Shown here: positions 9,369 to 17,689 of the stretch, piece after piece
Layout: each line of letters begins with the position of its first letter
How positions within the stretch are numbered: position 1 is the stretch's first letter
Notes under the pieces: generated by a model
Databases searched by the model: none
The model's input: the letters and a program-made list of their open reading frames with translations, nothing else
Told to the model about the DNA's origin: nothing
Assembly: GCF_009731465.1 (NCBI RefSeq)
Contig: NZ_AP021887.1
Coordinates: 1,048,001 to 1,112,000, forward strand
DNA from: Streptococcus sp. 116-D4
GTDB lineage: Bacteria > Bacillota > Bacilli > Lactobacillales > Streptococcaceae
DNA: 64,000 nucleotides
Direction: 5' to 3'
Translations under genes and position numbers: made by a program

Positions 9369-9390
9369 AACCGTGATGTTTGTCACGGTT
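9369..9390 (-). terminator. Distal terminator of the phage late strand
   Basis: Perfect 8-bp stem AACCGTGA/TCACGGTT with a 6-nt loop, followed on the minus strand by TTCTATTTT. Last hairpin before attL. Confidence 0.55.
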
Positions 9391-9528
9391 CCTGCTCGTA
9401 CCCAAATTTTATTTCGGCTTCACGTCACATTTTTAAATGGTATTCAAGCGAAAAAGAACGCTCCTAACCTTCTATCTATAAAGGTTTTTCAAGACTTTCA
9501 AGCGATTATCAAGCGTATTTCAGACAAA

Positions 9529-9558
9529 CAAAAAAACCGCAAGCCTGAGCCTGCGAAA
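9529..9558 (-). terminator. Terminator just after the PBECR4-like gene
   Basis: GC-rich imperfect hairpin CGCAGGC.TCA.GGCTTGCG followed by seven T on the minus strand, 7-35 nt past the stop codon at 9565. Confidence 0.5.
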
Positions 9559-9564
9559 AGTTTT

Positions 9565-10068
9565 TTATAACCATTTAATTTCTTTCACATCTGTTTTACG
9601 AACTTTAGCATATTTCTTAGCGCTTGTAAAATGTAGAGTAACCGGTTTAAACACTCCACTTTTATCTTTTCGTAAACCTAAAATTGCGGATCTTTTATTT
9701 CTATCTTCAAAAAATATGACATCCAATTTCATGGTGTTTTTAGATAAATCCTTGGCTACAATACAACAACTTGTTATCTTAGAATAGAAGATAACACCGA
9801 TAAAACTATACAAAGATATCCTTTCTATAACATCGTTATACATGGGATTATCTTTATATTCTTCCAAAACAAAAACACCAGCTTGAATAGCAGGTATTGT
9901 TTGACTAGCATAATCTCGTGTGATTTTGTGCAAGCCAAATAAGTGATGTAAATCAGTCAAGCAAAAATCTACTTTGAAAGTTTCTAAATGCTTATAATTC
10001 GTTGATACTTGACATGTTTTTCCATCGAACTTTTCTTGATAATCTATAACACAATCAAGTAATTTCAA
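9565..10068 (-). CDS. PBECR4-like predicted nuclease (phage accessory gene)
   Basis: 167 aa from TTG at 10068, chosen because GGAG lies 7 nt upstream; the TTG at 10074 leaves only 1 nt. The N-terminus MKLLDCVIDYQEK followed by the signature DLHHLFGLHK near residues 40-50 is what I associate with PBECR4, a phage barnase-EndoU-ColicinE5/D-RelE-like domain, and the C-terminal half ends in beta strands (KPVTLHFTS). Family members are predicted RNases; the activity here is inference. It is the last phage gene before attL, outside the lysis cassette, and starts about 25 nt after the terminator of a structured RNA, so it may depend on read-through or on that RNA. It could be a defence or toxin-type lysogenic gene. 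Confidence 0.6.
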   Translation of the reverse strand: MKLLDCVIDYQEKFDGKTCQVSTNYKHLETFKVDFCLTDLHHLFGLHKITRDYASQTIPAIQAGVFVLEEYKDNPMYNDVIERISLYSFIGVIFYSKITSCCIVAKDLSKNTMKLDVIFFEDRNKRSAILGLRKDKSGVFKPVTLHFTSAKKYAKVRKTDVKEIKWL

Positions 10069-10094
10069 CGACAAACTCCATATTTTCTCAAAAT

Positions 10095-10324
10095 AAAAAG
10101 CACGGGGCAGTTCTCACTACTGCCCAAAGTGGATGATTAGAGTCGGCTTCTCTAACTCCCTATGTTGTGCTTATTAGGCTTATCGCAAGGGAACAGTTTT
10201 TAGCTCTGCCAAGCCACATAGCGTGCTTACTACTATGTGTCCATGTCACCATGGATTGCCGAGCGGTTTAACGACATTTTGGAAGTCGGGATAACGAGAA
10301 AAGCGGTACTTTTACGTTTTTTCC
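10095..10324 (-). ncRNA. Putative structured RNA of about 230 nt between lysin and nuclease gene
   Basis: It has its own sigma-A promoter and ends at a terminator hairpin GGGCAGT-agtgaga-ACTGCCC (10125-10105) followed by TTTTTATTTT. Internal helices visible in order: CGAC/GUCG; CCAUG-GUGA-CAUGG with a GNRA-type tetraloop; CACAUAG/CUAUGUG; GGCUU/AAGCC; and UUAGAG-AAGCCGA-CUCUAA. No open reading frame fits. The sequence is richer in G+C than its flanks. I do not recognise a known RNA family. It sits directly upstream of the PBECR4-like gene, in the same direction. Confidence 0.65.
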
Positions 10325-10330
10325 ATCTCA

Positions 10331-10359
10331 ATTATGACATCTTTTTTTAAAAAAGTCAA
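10331..10359 (-). promoter_or_regulatory. Strong promoter for the structured RNA
   Basis: TTGACT (10359-10354), 17-bp A/T spacer, CATAAT (10336-10331) on the minus strand. It starts after the lysin terminator, so the RNA can be made independently of the late operon. Confidence 0.75.
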
Positions 10360-10380
10360 TGTTTATTACTCTTTTTAACA

Positions 10381-10413
10381 AAAAAATCCCCACAAGAACG
10401 AGTCCTGTGGGGT
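10381..10413 (-). terminator. Late operon terminator after the lysin
   Basis: CCCCACA/TGTGGGG stem with an 11-nt loop, then ATTTTTTTG on the minus strand, 46 nt after the lysin stop. Confidence 0.85.
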
Positions 10414-10458
10414 AGATAAACATTTTAGAAAAGTTTTCCTTTCATTTTATTTTTAAGA

Positions 10459-11409
10459 TTATTTAACTGTAATCAAGCCTTCTGGCTCTACTGTGAACTC
10501 TGGCTTATCTGCCATAGTTCCGTCTGGTTTGATGTAGTACCAACCTTGACCTGCTCTGACGAATTCATTAGATACCATGTTTCCACCTTTACTATCAAAG
10601 TAGTACCATGTATCCTTGTACTTGACCCATCCTGTCTTCATGACACCTTCTACGTCGAAATAGTACCACTTCTCAGCGATTTTCTTCCAACCTGTCGCCA
10701 TTTCTCCTGAGTTATCAAACCAGTACCAGTTGCCGTCTGAGTGCTTCTTCCAACGGTCTGCAAGCATGTAGCCTGAACCGTCGAAGTAATACCAGGTTCC
10801 GTTGATTTTCTCAAACTTGTCTTTTGGATAAGAGCCGTCTGAGTGTACATACCAATAGCCTGTATCGTTCTTCTGCCAGCCTGTTTCGGTGCCTAAGCCG
10901 TTCTCAATATCTCGCCTAAACTGTTCACGGCTAACACCCCATTTAGCAAGATAAGGATACGGGTCAACGTGGTCGCTACTGTTATCCGGTTGGTTATTGG
11001 TACAGTATTCATGAGTTTTGATACCTGCCAAATCGTCTGTATCAAGAGTTTTCGGTAAACCTGCTTCATCTGCTAGATTGCGTAACAATTCGATATAAAG
11101 GCGATAGTCTGTCATGAACTCTTCTTTAGTTGAATGGCTTTCTATCAATTCAACTGCTGCATAAGTCTCAGCATTCCAACCGCCCCCAACATCCCACATT
11201 CCCTTGTTTACAGGACCTACCTGCATAACACGGCCATTTCCAACGACATGAGAAAAGAACCCAAGTCCAGGGTCCTTTCTATAGTGGTAGTCCGCCTCAT
11301 TTTGAGCAGTTGAATTGCGGTTGCCTGTTGAGTGGGCATGTACTTGACGGAAAGGCTCAAACCCAACAATCGGCAAGTCTGTACGTAGTCTGCTTGTATC
11401 GATTTCCAT
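10459..11409 (-). CDS. lytA: LytA-type phage endolysin (N-acetylmuramoyl-L-alanine amidase, choline-binding)
   Basis: 316 aa. The N-terminal Amidase_2 domain (about 1-175) has His26, Glu87 and His133 at exactly the positions of LytA, followed by about six choline-binding repeats ([29 protein letters not shown]) and the LytA tail [15 protein letters not shown]. It cleaves the amide bond between muramic acid and the stem peptide in choline-containing walls. Typical pneumococcal LytA has 318 residues; the two residues missing before GWYYIKPDG give the shorter form seen in prophage and mitis-group atypical alleles. AGGAG lies 6 nt before the ATG. It is the last gene of the late operon, directly after the holin. 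Confidence 0.95.
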   Translation of the reverse strand: MEIDTSRLRTDLPIVGFEPFRQVHAHSTGNRNSTAQNEADYHYRKDPGLGFFSHVVGNGRVMQVGPVNKGMWDVGGGWNAETYAAVELIESHSTKEEFMTDYRLYIELLRNLADEAGLPKTLDTDDLAGIKTHEYCTNNQPDNSSDHVDPYPYLAKWGVSREQFRRDIENGLGTETGWQKNDTGYWYVHSDGSYPKDKFEKINGTWYYFDGSGYMLADRWKKHSDGNWYWFDNSGEMATGWKKIAEKWYYFDVEGVMKTGWVKYKDTWYYFDSKGGNMVSNEFVRAGQGWYYIKPDGTMADKPEFTVEPEGLITVK

Positions 11410-11411
11410 AC

Positions 11412-11642
11412 TTACTCCTCACTTGGTTTCTTGTATTCTAGCGCTCGTGTGCTGTCTGTGATTCCGCTTGTCGTCGGGTCGTTCACGACACCCATTAAAA
11501 CAAGAATATAGACAAATGTATTCACACCGTCCTGGATATTTTTCGGAATCTCCAATCCAAGTTGTTGAAGCATTAAGAAGAATGCTCCAATAAGAGCAAC
11601 GAGTGTTACTTTGTTCTTAAAACGTAATTTCCAATTAATCAT
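11412..11642 (-). CDS. Phage holin, phi-LC3 family
   Basis: 76 aa from ATG at 11642 (AAAGGA upstream). [10 protein letters not shown] is followed by a hydrophobic helix [38 protein letters not shown] with a second helix, the family motif [14 protein letters not shown] and a charged tail. It forms the membrane lesion that releases the amidase at lysis. It lies 2 bp upstream of the lysin. Confidence 0.92.
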   Translation of the reverse strand: MINWKLRFKNKVTLVALIGAFFLMLQQLGLEIPKNIQDGVNTFVYILVLMGVVNDPTTSGITDSTRALEYKKPSEE

Positions 11643-11659
11643 TTGTTTTTTCCTTTCTA

Positions 11660-12388
11660 TTATGGCAACGTTGCCGGCCATGATTCTTCTGTGAAGTAGC
11701 TGATTGTGCTAACGCGGATATCATCGATATCCTTATCGACTGGAATATCTTCGTTAAATGTGAAATGCATATAATTTGAATCCGATCTACCGCCAAGATA
11801 CCAAATACCGTAAGCTAATCCTACATCATTAAAGATATTTCCTATTAACGAATTTCTGCTTCGAAACCCCTCAGGAATGCCTTTAGGCATGATAATCCTA
11901 ACACCTTTATTTTCATTTTGACCGATGAAACCATCACCATTTCGTCTAATAATCCCAAAGCGGTCTCTCTCTAAGCCACCGAACGCAAAACTAACTAAAT
12001 TGTTAACACGTCTGATTCTTACAGTCGAAGCTTTACGACCAACGTTCAAAGTAGATACCGTAGCTAAATTCCTCCAACCTGTATCTCCCCAGAACACCTG
12101 CCAGCCGGTACTTCCATTACCTTGCTTTTTTATCCAAACAAGAGCACCGTTAGTGGCATTGACATCTACATAAGTTGTTCCTACTTCAGCAGTTATTCGC
12201 CCTTCTGGCGAGCCTATACCACTAATTTCATGACTTACGTTTTCAGGTAGTGGAAGCGTGACATTATTCCCCCCGACAATACCAAGGGTATTGCCTGTCA
12301 AGGTCAGCCTTGGTTCAGGCCTTTGGTTCAGCACCTTCACATCACGGCCAACCGCCTGAGCAAATTCCTCTAAATTGCTCATAGCCAT
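11660..12388 (-). CDS. Phage tail fibre / receptor-binding-region protein, unrecognised
   Basis: About 242 aa, beta-rich, with no signal or membrane segment. The N-terminus NLEEFAQAVGRDVK repeats the theme FAHAVGVDIK of the next upstream gene, so the two share a small N-terminal module that may assemble them on the same particle part. Position after the baseplate genes and before the holin suggests a fibre-tip protein. ATG at 12388 overlaps the upstream stop. No enzymatic motif seen. Confidence 0.65.
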   Translation of the reverse strand: MAMSNLEEFAQAVGRDVKVLNQRPEPRLTLTGNTLGIVGGNNVTLPLPENVSHEISGIGSPEGRITAEVGTTYVDVNATNGALVWIKKQGNGSTGWQVFWGDTGWRNLATVSTLNVGRKASTVRIRRVNNLVSFAFGGLERDRFGIIRRNGDGFIGQNENKGVRIIMPKGIPEGFRSRNSLIGNIFNDVGLAYGIWYLGGRSDSNYMHFTFNEDIPVDKDIDDIRVSTISYFTEESWPATLP

Positions 12389-12708
12389 CACGCTTTCGCA
12401 GCGTTATAGGTTGCGACCAAGTCAAGGTTTGCAAACTCGTCAATACGATTGCCGAGATCAGCAATCTTCTGAACCACTGCTCCACCAGTGTCACCACTCA
12501 GATTAGCGATATAATCAGCGATTTCTTTGAGGGTATCAAATTGTTCAGATACACCTTCGCCCAAAATATCGTTCTTGACCGCTGTCTTAGCTTGCTCAAT
12601 TAGTTGGTTGACAGTGGTATTGTCAACCTTGCCATTGAGCAGTTGTTTCAGTTCTTTGATATCAACTCCGACTGCGTGAGCGAATGCTGTTAATTTTGTT
12701 GTGTCCAT
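12388..12708 (-). CDS. Small phage fibre-associated protein
   Basis: 106 aa, mostly helical, with an N-terminal module (TAFAHAVGVDIKELKQLL) related to that of the downstream gene and a region FDTLKEIADYIANL typical of helical fibre stalks or fibre assembly factors in streptococcal and lactococcal phages. The function is not established. Start 4 bp after the BppU-like stop. Confidence 0.6.
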   Translation of the reverse strand: MDTTKLTAFAHAVGVDIKELKQLLNGKVDNTTVNQLIEQAKTAVKNDILGEGVSEQFDTLKEIADYIANLSGDTGGAVVQKIADLGNRIDEFANLDLVATYNAAKA

Positions 12709-12711
12709 GTT

Positions 12712-13182
12712 TTACACCTTTCCTAGATTGTAATGAAAAAGCAGGTCTGGAAATTCCGGACATGCTCCACCTTCACTAAGTTGTTTTTTTACTTCTTTTT
12801 CAATGTCTAACTCCTTCAAAGTGTAGACATCTTCCGTAACCAGCTCTTTATCTGAGTCTTCAATTTCAATATAAGTATCTCTGTCGCTTGGGAAGATATA
12901 CCCTCCAACCGAGATTTCCACTCGGTATTTTCCGCTTGGTAGAATACTATCTAAATTAAAATTGACAGAATGGCTAGTGACGAGAGCAGTTGTCTTCCAC
13001 CTACGTTGTCCCTTCGTTAGAGTAACAACCGCATCTTGACCCTCAAACGAGGTCATGACTTGGTAATTTTCATCTAACAATTCAAATCCAAAAGTAGAAG
13101 ACAAATCCCCTTGTTTAATAAGGTCGCCACCATCAATTCGAGCCAAATTGGTTGTGTTAACTCTACGTTTGTTACAACCCAT
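12712..13182 (-). CDS. BppU-like baseplate upper protein, N-terminal domain type
   Basis: 156 aa from ATG at 13182 (GGAG 6 nt upstream; it overlaps the previous gene by 11 bp). Immunoglobulin-like beta pattern: FGFELLDENYQVMTSFEGQ, VTLTKGQRRW, then LPSGKYRVEISVGGYIFPSDRDTYIEIED, which resembles the N-terminal domain of BppU baseplate proteins. It probably connects fibres to the baseplate. Family placement is from pattern only. Confidence 0.6.
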   Translation of the reverse strand: MGCNKRRVNTTNLARIDGGDLIKQGDLSSTFGFELLDENYQVMTSFEGQDAVVTLTKGQRRWKTTALVTSHSVNFNLDSILPSGKYRVEISVGGYIFPSDRDTYIEIEDSDKELVTEDVYTLKELDIEKEVKKQLSEGGACPEFPDLLFHYNLGKV

Positions 13183-13633
13183 TCTGCGCTCCTTTCTCAT
13201 CTTCAATTAAGATGTCATCTCTAATCTGCAACGCTTCAAAATTGTTGTACAAGTGGTCTATGTAGCCATTACCACCCAAAGCCTTGTAGCTATTGTGCAT
13301 GTTCTCGACTACGTAGAACTCATCCTTGGTTGTAAAACCACGACGGATTGCCCTGCGAATATCACGATCGAGGCGCATCCTCATCGTGACAAGGTGCGCA
13401 TCGTCGTGAAGTTTTAGCTTTGCTTGTACTTCATCAATTTTGAGATTGTTCTCGTCAGCGGTAATCTGGACATCTTTGATTTGTTTCTTGACATCATTCA
13501 ATTCAGAAATGATTTGGTCTGTCAGTTCCTTTGATTTCTTCGGCATTTTATAGCCTAACCAAGCCACGACGATTGGTGTCGCTACTGGTAGCACGTTCAT
13601 GAAGAAATGTTCTGTTGATTGTAAGACGTCCAT
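13172..13633 (-). CDS. Small membrane-anchored coiled-coil phage protein
   Basis: 153 aa from ATG at 13633 (AGAGG 5 nt upstream). A single hydrophobic segment near residues 14-28 (VLPVATPIVVAWLGY) is followed by a coiled coil of about 50 residues and a basic helical part RRAIRRGFTTKDEF. Such proteins are common next to the lysis genes of streptococcal phages. Possibly an auxiliary holin or antiholin; the function is unknown. Confidence 0.6.
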   Translation of the reverse strand: MDVLQSTEHFFMNVLPVATPIVVAWLGYKMPKKSKELTDQIISELNDVKKQIKDVQITADENNLKIDEVQAKLKLHDDAHLVTMRMRLDRDIRRAIRRGFTTKDEFYVVENMHNSYKALGGNGYIDHLYNNFEALQIRDDILIEDEKGAQNGL

Positions 13634-13644
13634 AAACACCTCTA

Positions 13645-14364
13645 TTATTGGTTAGGTGTAGCTGCTGTAGCAGAAGGTTCTGGAACTGCAGGGGTTACGG
13701 TAGTTGTCGTAGAAACTGCAGCTGCTGGTGCAACAGTCGTTTCTTGAGGTTCGTACTTCCATGCTGCCCCTGTTCCGTCCATTTCAAGACGTCCGTTACG
13801 ATCAAAGTCACTGACAGGTTCGCCGTTATAAGTAAATTCCTTGTTCAACTGAACCAAGATGCGCTTGCCTTCGCCGTCCACTTCAACGTGCGTAGGATCT
13901 TCAAGAGTAATCAAATCATGTGCCATGTAGCGTTTCCCAACTTCGGCAAGTGGAATGAGTTCAACCAATTCCTTGTAGTTGGTTCCATAGGCGATTGTCT
14001 TGCCTGCTACGGCATTTAAAACGACCGCATGGATAATCTTTCCATAACGGTCTGTTTCTGCTTGATTGTACTTAACAGCTTGGTCTGTAGCCGTCTGTTT
14101 AGCTTCTGTCTCAGCCAGTTTATACTCTGCTTGCTCCAATTTAGCTTGAGTTTCTTGCAATTTAGCTTGCGCTTGTACAATTGCACTTGTTGGGTCTAGC
14201 TCAGTACGTAGAATCTCTTTGACTGCTTCGATGAGCGTTTCATCCGTGTCACCTAAATGATCACCCTCTAACTCACGAGTGAAAAAAGTAAACGGCTTGT
14301 CACATTGAATAGAGACTTCCGTCTTGCCAACTCTAAAAAATTTATTTACTAATACGAATTCCAT
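13645..14364 (-). CDS. DUF1366 phage structural protein
   Basis: 239 aa. The N-terminal domain (FVLVNKFFRVGKTEVSIQ...) is typical of the DUF1366 family found beside the lysis genes of streptococcal phages. The middle is an Ala/Gln/Lys coiled coil (residues 55-95) and the end a low-complexity Thr/Ala/Pro tail. Probably a virion or fibre component; role unknown. Confidence 0.7.
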   Translation of the reverse strand: MEFVLVNKFFRVGKTEVSIQCDKPFTFFTRELEGDHLGDTDETLIEAVKEILRTELDPTSAIVQAQAKLQETQAKLEQAEYKLAETEAKQTATDQAVKYNQAETDRYGKIIHAVVLNAVAGKTIAYGTNYKELVELIPLAEVGKRYMAHDLITLEDPTHVEVDGEGKRILVQLNKEFTYNGEPVSDFDRNGRLEMDGTGAAWKYEPQETTVAPAAAVSTTTTVTPAVPEPSATAATPNQ

Positions 14365-14370
14365 ATTTAA

Positions 14371-14757
14371 TTACCTCTTTTTTCTATAAAATGACGTGCC
14401 CCCTGATTTTGAGAGAAAACTACCCGCGTCTGATGCTGTTTTGAAGATTATTTTAAAATAACCATCTTTTTCACCAAAAGTACCAACTCGCTCACTTATT
14501 TGAATTGAATTTATTATATAAGTAGCACCACCTCTTTTGACAGCATAACTTGGTCTGAATCTTTCTAAATCTCCTGTACTGTAGATTCCGTTTGCATTGC
14601 TAAGATTAAATACTACGGAATTTCCTCCTTCTGAAACAAATGGATAGGAAGCACTCCCAATCAATATAAGTCTATTTTTCTCCCAAACCAGCCTACTACC
14701 CACGTATCTTTGGACAATTTCATGTCCTCCAACATAAATTCCTTCTCTTGTAGCCAT
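14371..14757 (-). CDS. Phage baseplate/tail protein, unrecognised
   Basis: 128 aa, beta-rich and basic. The N-terminus (ATREGIYVGGHEIVQRYVGSRLVWEKN) is of a type often seen in small streptococcal phage proteins that follow upper fibre proteins. No enzymatic motif. Coexpressed with the fibre genes. Confidence 0.55.
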   Translation of the reverse strand: MATREGIYVGGHEIVQRYVGSRLVWEKNRLILIGSASYPFVSEGGNSVVFNLSNANGIYSTGDLERFRPSYAVKRGGATYIINSIQISERVGTFGEKDGYFKIIFKTASDAGSFLSKSGGTSFYRKKR

Positions 14758-14765
14758 AGCATCAC

Positions 14766-15254
14766 CTACTCATACACATCATAGATTGTGTTGGGGTCTC
14801 TGGTTGAGAGTGCATCGTATTGATATTTAGACCCATACCAATACTTCATATGCTGATTCCCGTTTTGGTTAATCAGCTTATTAGCGACTACTTCGGACGG
14901 TGTACTTGGAATCCCAAGCGCTGACCTGTTTACTCGCAAAACACCCGAACTATCGACTGTAATCGTTGAGTTATCCGGTCGCACCACACCAGCCTGTCCA
15001 CTAGTTGCAGTCTTTGCTTTCATCACACCATTTGAAACCTCGGTCGTTTGATTATCCGGCCTGACAATCCCGTTTGAGTTTGATGTAGCCACTGATATAG
15101 CCGATTGCGGTGTTGTAAATGTTCGTTTTAAAGTGGATACAGGTACTTTTTTCAATCCTGCCCCACTGTGAACTAGCACCACATCTCCGTCTGAGACGTT
15201 GGATAACGTGGGCAAATCAGTAGCTTTCCTAACTTGGTTGCTCATAATTACCAT
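14766..15254 (-). CDS. Upper tail fibre protein
   Basis: 162 aa. Low-complexity repeats (SNGIVRPDNQTTEVSNG; AGVVRPDNSTITVDSSG) form a beta-helical shaft. The C-terminus (KYWYGSKYQYDAL.TRDPNTIYDVYE) is the hallmark end of upper fibre proteins in many Firmicute phages. AGGGAGG lies 9 nt before the ATG, inside the preceding gene's end. Confidence 0.7.
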   Translation of the reverse strand: MVIMSNQVRKATDLPTLSNVSDGDVVLVHSGAGLKKVPVSTLKRTFTTPQSAISVATSNSNGIVRPDNQTTEVSNGVMKAKTATSGQAGVVRPDNSTITVDSSGVLRVNRSALGIPSTPSEVVANKLINQNGNQHMKYWYGSKYQYDALSTRDPNTIYDVYE

Positions 15255-15258
15255 TCAT

Positions 15259-15708
15259 CTATTCCTCCCTTTCTACTATTTGGTATTTCCAATCAGCTAC
15301 GACTAGATTGTTGTTTTCGTCACCTAGCAATACATTAGCATTATCTTCGGCCTTGATTGGTATATAGAATGCATTCTGCAATACCATTTCTTCTAGTAAT
15401 GACAATCGTTGTTCTTGCTCATTAACTTCTCTTTTAGTCGCTTCATGGTCTGTATAACTGGCTTGCCTTACGTTGTCTACATTCCCTAGTCCCACTTGTT
15501 GCTTAGTGACACCGTGTGGGTTGTTGCGGTTGTTGATGTGACCAGTTAGGTCAACTTTCTCAGCCTTACTTCTGGTGAACTCGTCAATCTTTTCAGGCAG
15601 ACCGTCGATGTCTGCAACCTTGTGCCTGTGACTTGCGTCGGCTTTGTTTTCCCAACGTTGCGCATCTTCAGCGCCAATGATATCTCTTGACCGCCAAATT
15701 TTAACCAT
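15259..15708 (-). CDS. Tail fibre / baseplate connector with phage fibre repeat
   Basis: 149 aa. It contains the widespread fibre motif NNPHGVTKQQVGLGNVDN (about residues 63-80) and a short coiled coil. The N-terminal ENKADASHRH region is typical of fibre shafts. It overlaps the next upstream gene by 8 bp, in the baseplate operon. Confidence 0.75.
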   Translation of the reverse strand: MVKIWRSRDIIGAEDAQRWENKADASHRHKVADIDGLPEKIDEFTRSKAEKVDLTGHINNRNNPHGVTKQQVGLGNVDNVRQASYTDHEATKREVNEQEQRLSLLEEMVLQNAFYIPIKAEDNANVLLGDENNNLVVADWKYQIVEREE

Positions 15709-15976
15709 CTGTTAGCACCTCCAGTCTATATTTGAATCGTGTTGTTGTTTCAATCGGAACGTATACATCAATGACAGACTGAGGCACATCTGAACTGTCT
15801 AACAATTCAATCTTATTGATTTCTTTGATTGAGTCTGGTATCAAGAATTCAATCAAGACAAAACGTTGTTCTCGTTGTTTCTGTATCGTAACGATTTGAT
15901 TATTGTTCAACCTTGCTTTGTTGATTTTAGCTAGTACGGTTTCTGTAACTGTATTTAGTAACGTTTCTTTAATCAT
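15701..15976 (-). CDS. Small baseplate-associated phage protein
   Basis: 91 aa from ATG at 15976, preceded by AGGAGG with 9-nt spacing inside the 3' end of the upstream gene. Beta-rich C-terminal half. Its position between the YmfQ-like protein and the fibre genes points to the baseplate. Not otherwise recognised. Confidence 0.6.
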   Translation of the reverse strand: MIKETLLNTVTETVLAKINKARLNNNQIVTIQKQREQRFVLIEFLIPDSIKEINKIELLDSSDVPQSVIDVYVPIETTTRFKYRLEVLTDG

Positions 15977-16562
15977 TGAATAAAACCTCCTCTTGTGGCC
16001 CTTCATACTCAAAAGGTGTCACTCCTACAACCGCATAGCCTGCTCTAGCAAAATCTACTGAAGTCTTGAATAACCGTTCTTTCAGTTTGACACGCTCTGT
16101 TACTGTTGGGATATGCGTATACCCCATATTTGCTGGTTTGATTGCATTGACAAAAATAACCGACTCTCTGAAAAGTCCGCTCGTCTCTGCACCAGACTCA
16201 ATCAGCAAGACCTGATTAGCGAAATCTACTGAAGCCTTGTACTTTCCTTTGCCAAAAAGGTCGTCCAATTTGCGAATTAAAAACCACCATGAAAATGGTG
16301 GTCTCATATTGATACGCAACAAAACACGCTCTCTTCTCCAGTCCAACGTATCGTCGGCGTGAGCAACAATACCGTAGACTTCTTCAAATTTTGTTAACGT
16401 AGGAACATCGCAGAGCATAATAAACTGATTCTTGATGAACTGCTCTAACGAGACAGTCCCGTCTTTAAACAGAGTGTTTTCCACCCGAACCAGTTCTTTC
16501 ATATCCTTGACGCCCTCGTAGTAGTCTGGAACGTATTCAGATAAGTTTACTTCTTTTACCAT
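15969..16562 (-). CDS. YmfQ/DUF2313-like baseplate protein
   Basis: 197 aa. Position directly after the baseplate J gene and the segment DTLDWRRERVLLRINMRPPFSWWFLIRKLDDLFG match XkdU/YmfQ (gp48-like) proteins, which close the baseplate wedge in contractile-tail phages. Start 1 bp into the J stop. Confidence 0.75.
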   Translation of the reverse strand: MVKEVNLSEYVPDYYEGVKDMKELVRVENTLFKDGTVSLEQFIKNQFIMLCDVPTLTKFEEVYGIVAHADDTLDWRRERVLLRINMRPPFSWWFLIRKLDDLFGKGKYKASVDFANQVLLIESGAETSGLFRESVIFVNAIKPANMGYTHIPTVTERVKLKERLFKTSVDFARAGYAVVGVTPFEYEGPQEEVLFND

Positions 16563-17689
16563 TAAACCATCCTCACTGTTCCTTTATACGGCAATTGTTG
16601 TAATTGTCCTGTGAAAACAAGCGACAAATCAGCTTCACGGTTGTTCAGTTTCATCTTATCAACGTTTGCAATACCAGTAATGGTCAGCAACTTGGCCATT
16701 AACTGCGAGCGATAGATTTTCATGCTATAAGTGTTGACATCTGAGTATTGCGCCCAGTTCTTTCTCAAGTCTAAAAAATACTGGTCTAGAGCCTTGTCTA
16801 CCAGTTCTTTTACTTGATTTAGCTGATATCCTGTCATCAACTCAAGTTTAAACTCAATATCAATCGGGAAGCGTGTCGCGGTCGTAACCGTCACACGATG
16901 ATTGATAGGAGCTAGTCCAACTCCTTTTCCAGTATATTCTAGTGGATCCAGAACATTTTGCACCTTCTTGATTGTCTCGGTAGATGCCAAGTTTAAGTCG
17001 TTGTCTAAAACAACCACTTTAACCGTTCCTGAGCCATTCCAAACTGGATAAACCTGAACTGCGCCAACACCGTCAATTTCACGAACACGCTGAACGTACT
17101 CAATGAAGTTACCGCCAAACGGTTTCTCATTGACGTAAATCAAGAAACGCTTCCGCAATTCATCGTCAGTTTCTTCATCTTGCCCAGATGTAACGATTTC
17201 CCCTAAGACTGCAGTGGCGAGGTTCCTGTAGTTCTCTAAGGGTAAGATATTGCCGTAGTAGCGATTTCCGACAACACCAGTTGTCTCACACTCTACTTCG
17301 TACTTGCCGGCTACATTAGTTGCACGAACTACCTTGAAGATGAGTGCAGCATCGTCAATCGTCGCAAAACGAGAACCCAAAGCGATTTGCACACCTTCTT
17401 TTTTCTCGTTTTTAAACTCCGCAAAGCGTACCGCTTTTTTTGACGGATAACGATGTAGACCGAACTCTTCCACCTTGTAGTCTAGGTATTGGCCAATAGC
17501 AGTCTGTGGAAATGTATCTAGCAGTAGATTTTTCAACTGTAAATAAAAACCAGCTAACTCATAACAAGCAGGCGCCAATGCGTCATAGATGATAGAACCT
17601 TCCCGTGTATCAATATTTTCATTGACACGAGAAAGAGCGTCATTCATCAGATAATCAAATGTGTATTTTTCTAAGAAATCACCTATCAT
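16562..17689 (-). CDS. Baseplate J-like protein (XkdT)
   Basis: 375 aa, the usual length. The family features FLEKYTFDYLMNDALSRV, DTREGSIIYDALAPACYEL and the central SGQDEETDDELRKRFL are clear. It forms the baseplate wedge of contractile tails and overlaps the upstream XkdS-like gene by 11 bp. Confidence 0.92.
   Translation of the reverse strand: MIGDFLEKYTFDYLMNDALSRVNENIDTREGSIIYDALAPACYELAGFYLQLKNLLLDTFPQTAIGQYLDYKVEEFGLHRYPSKKAVRFAEFKNEKKEGVQIALGSRFATIDDAALIFKVVRATNVAGKYEVECETTGVVGNRYYGNILPLENYRNLATAVLGEIVTSGQDEETDDELRKRFLIYVNEKPFGGNFIEYVQRVREIDGVGAVQVYPVWNGSGTVKVVVLDNDLNLASTETIKKVQNVLDPLEYTGKGVGLAPINHRVTVTTATRFPIDIEFKLELMTGYQLNQVKELVDKALDQYFLDLRKNWAQYSDVNTYSMKIYRSQLMAKLLTITGIANVDKMKLNNREADLSLVFTGQLQQLPYKGTVRMV

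Noticed and set aside
10095..10324. Classical type III toxin-antitoxin (ToxIN) reading of the RNA plus downstream gene
   Set aside because: No tandem repeat units in the RNA, and the protein lacks ToxN/AbiQ features. Kept only as an analogy.
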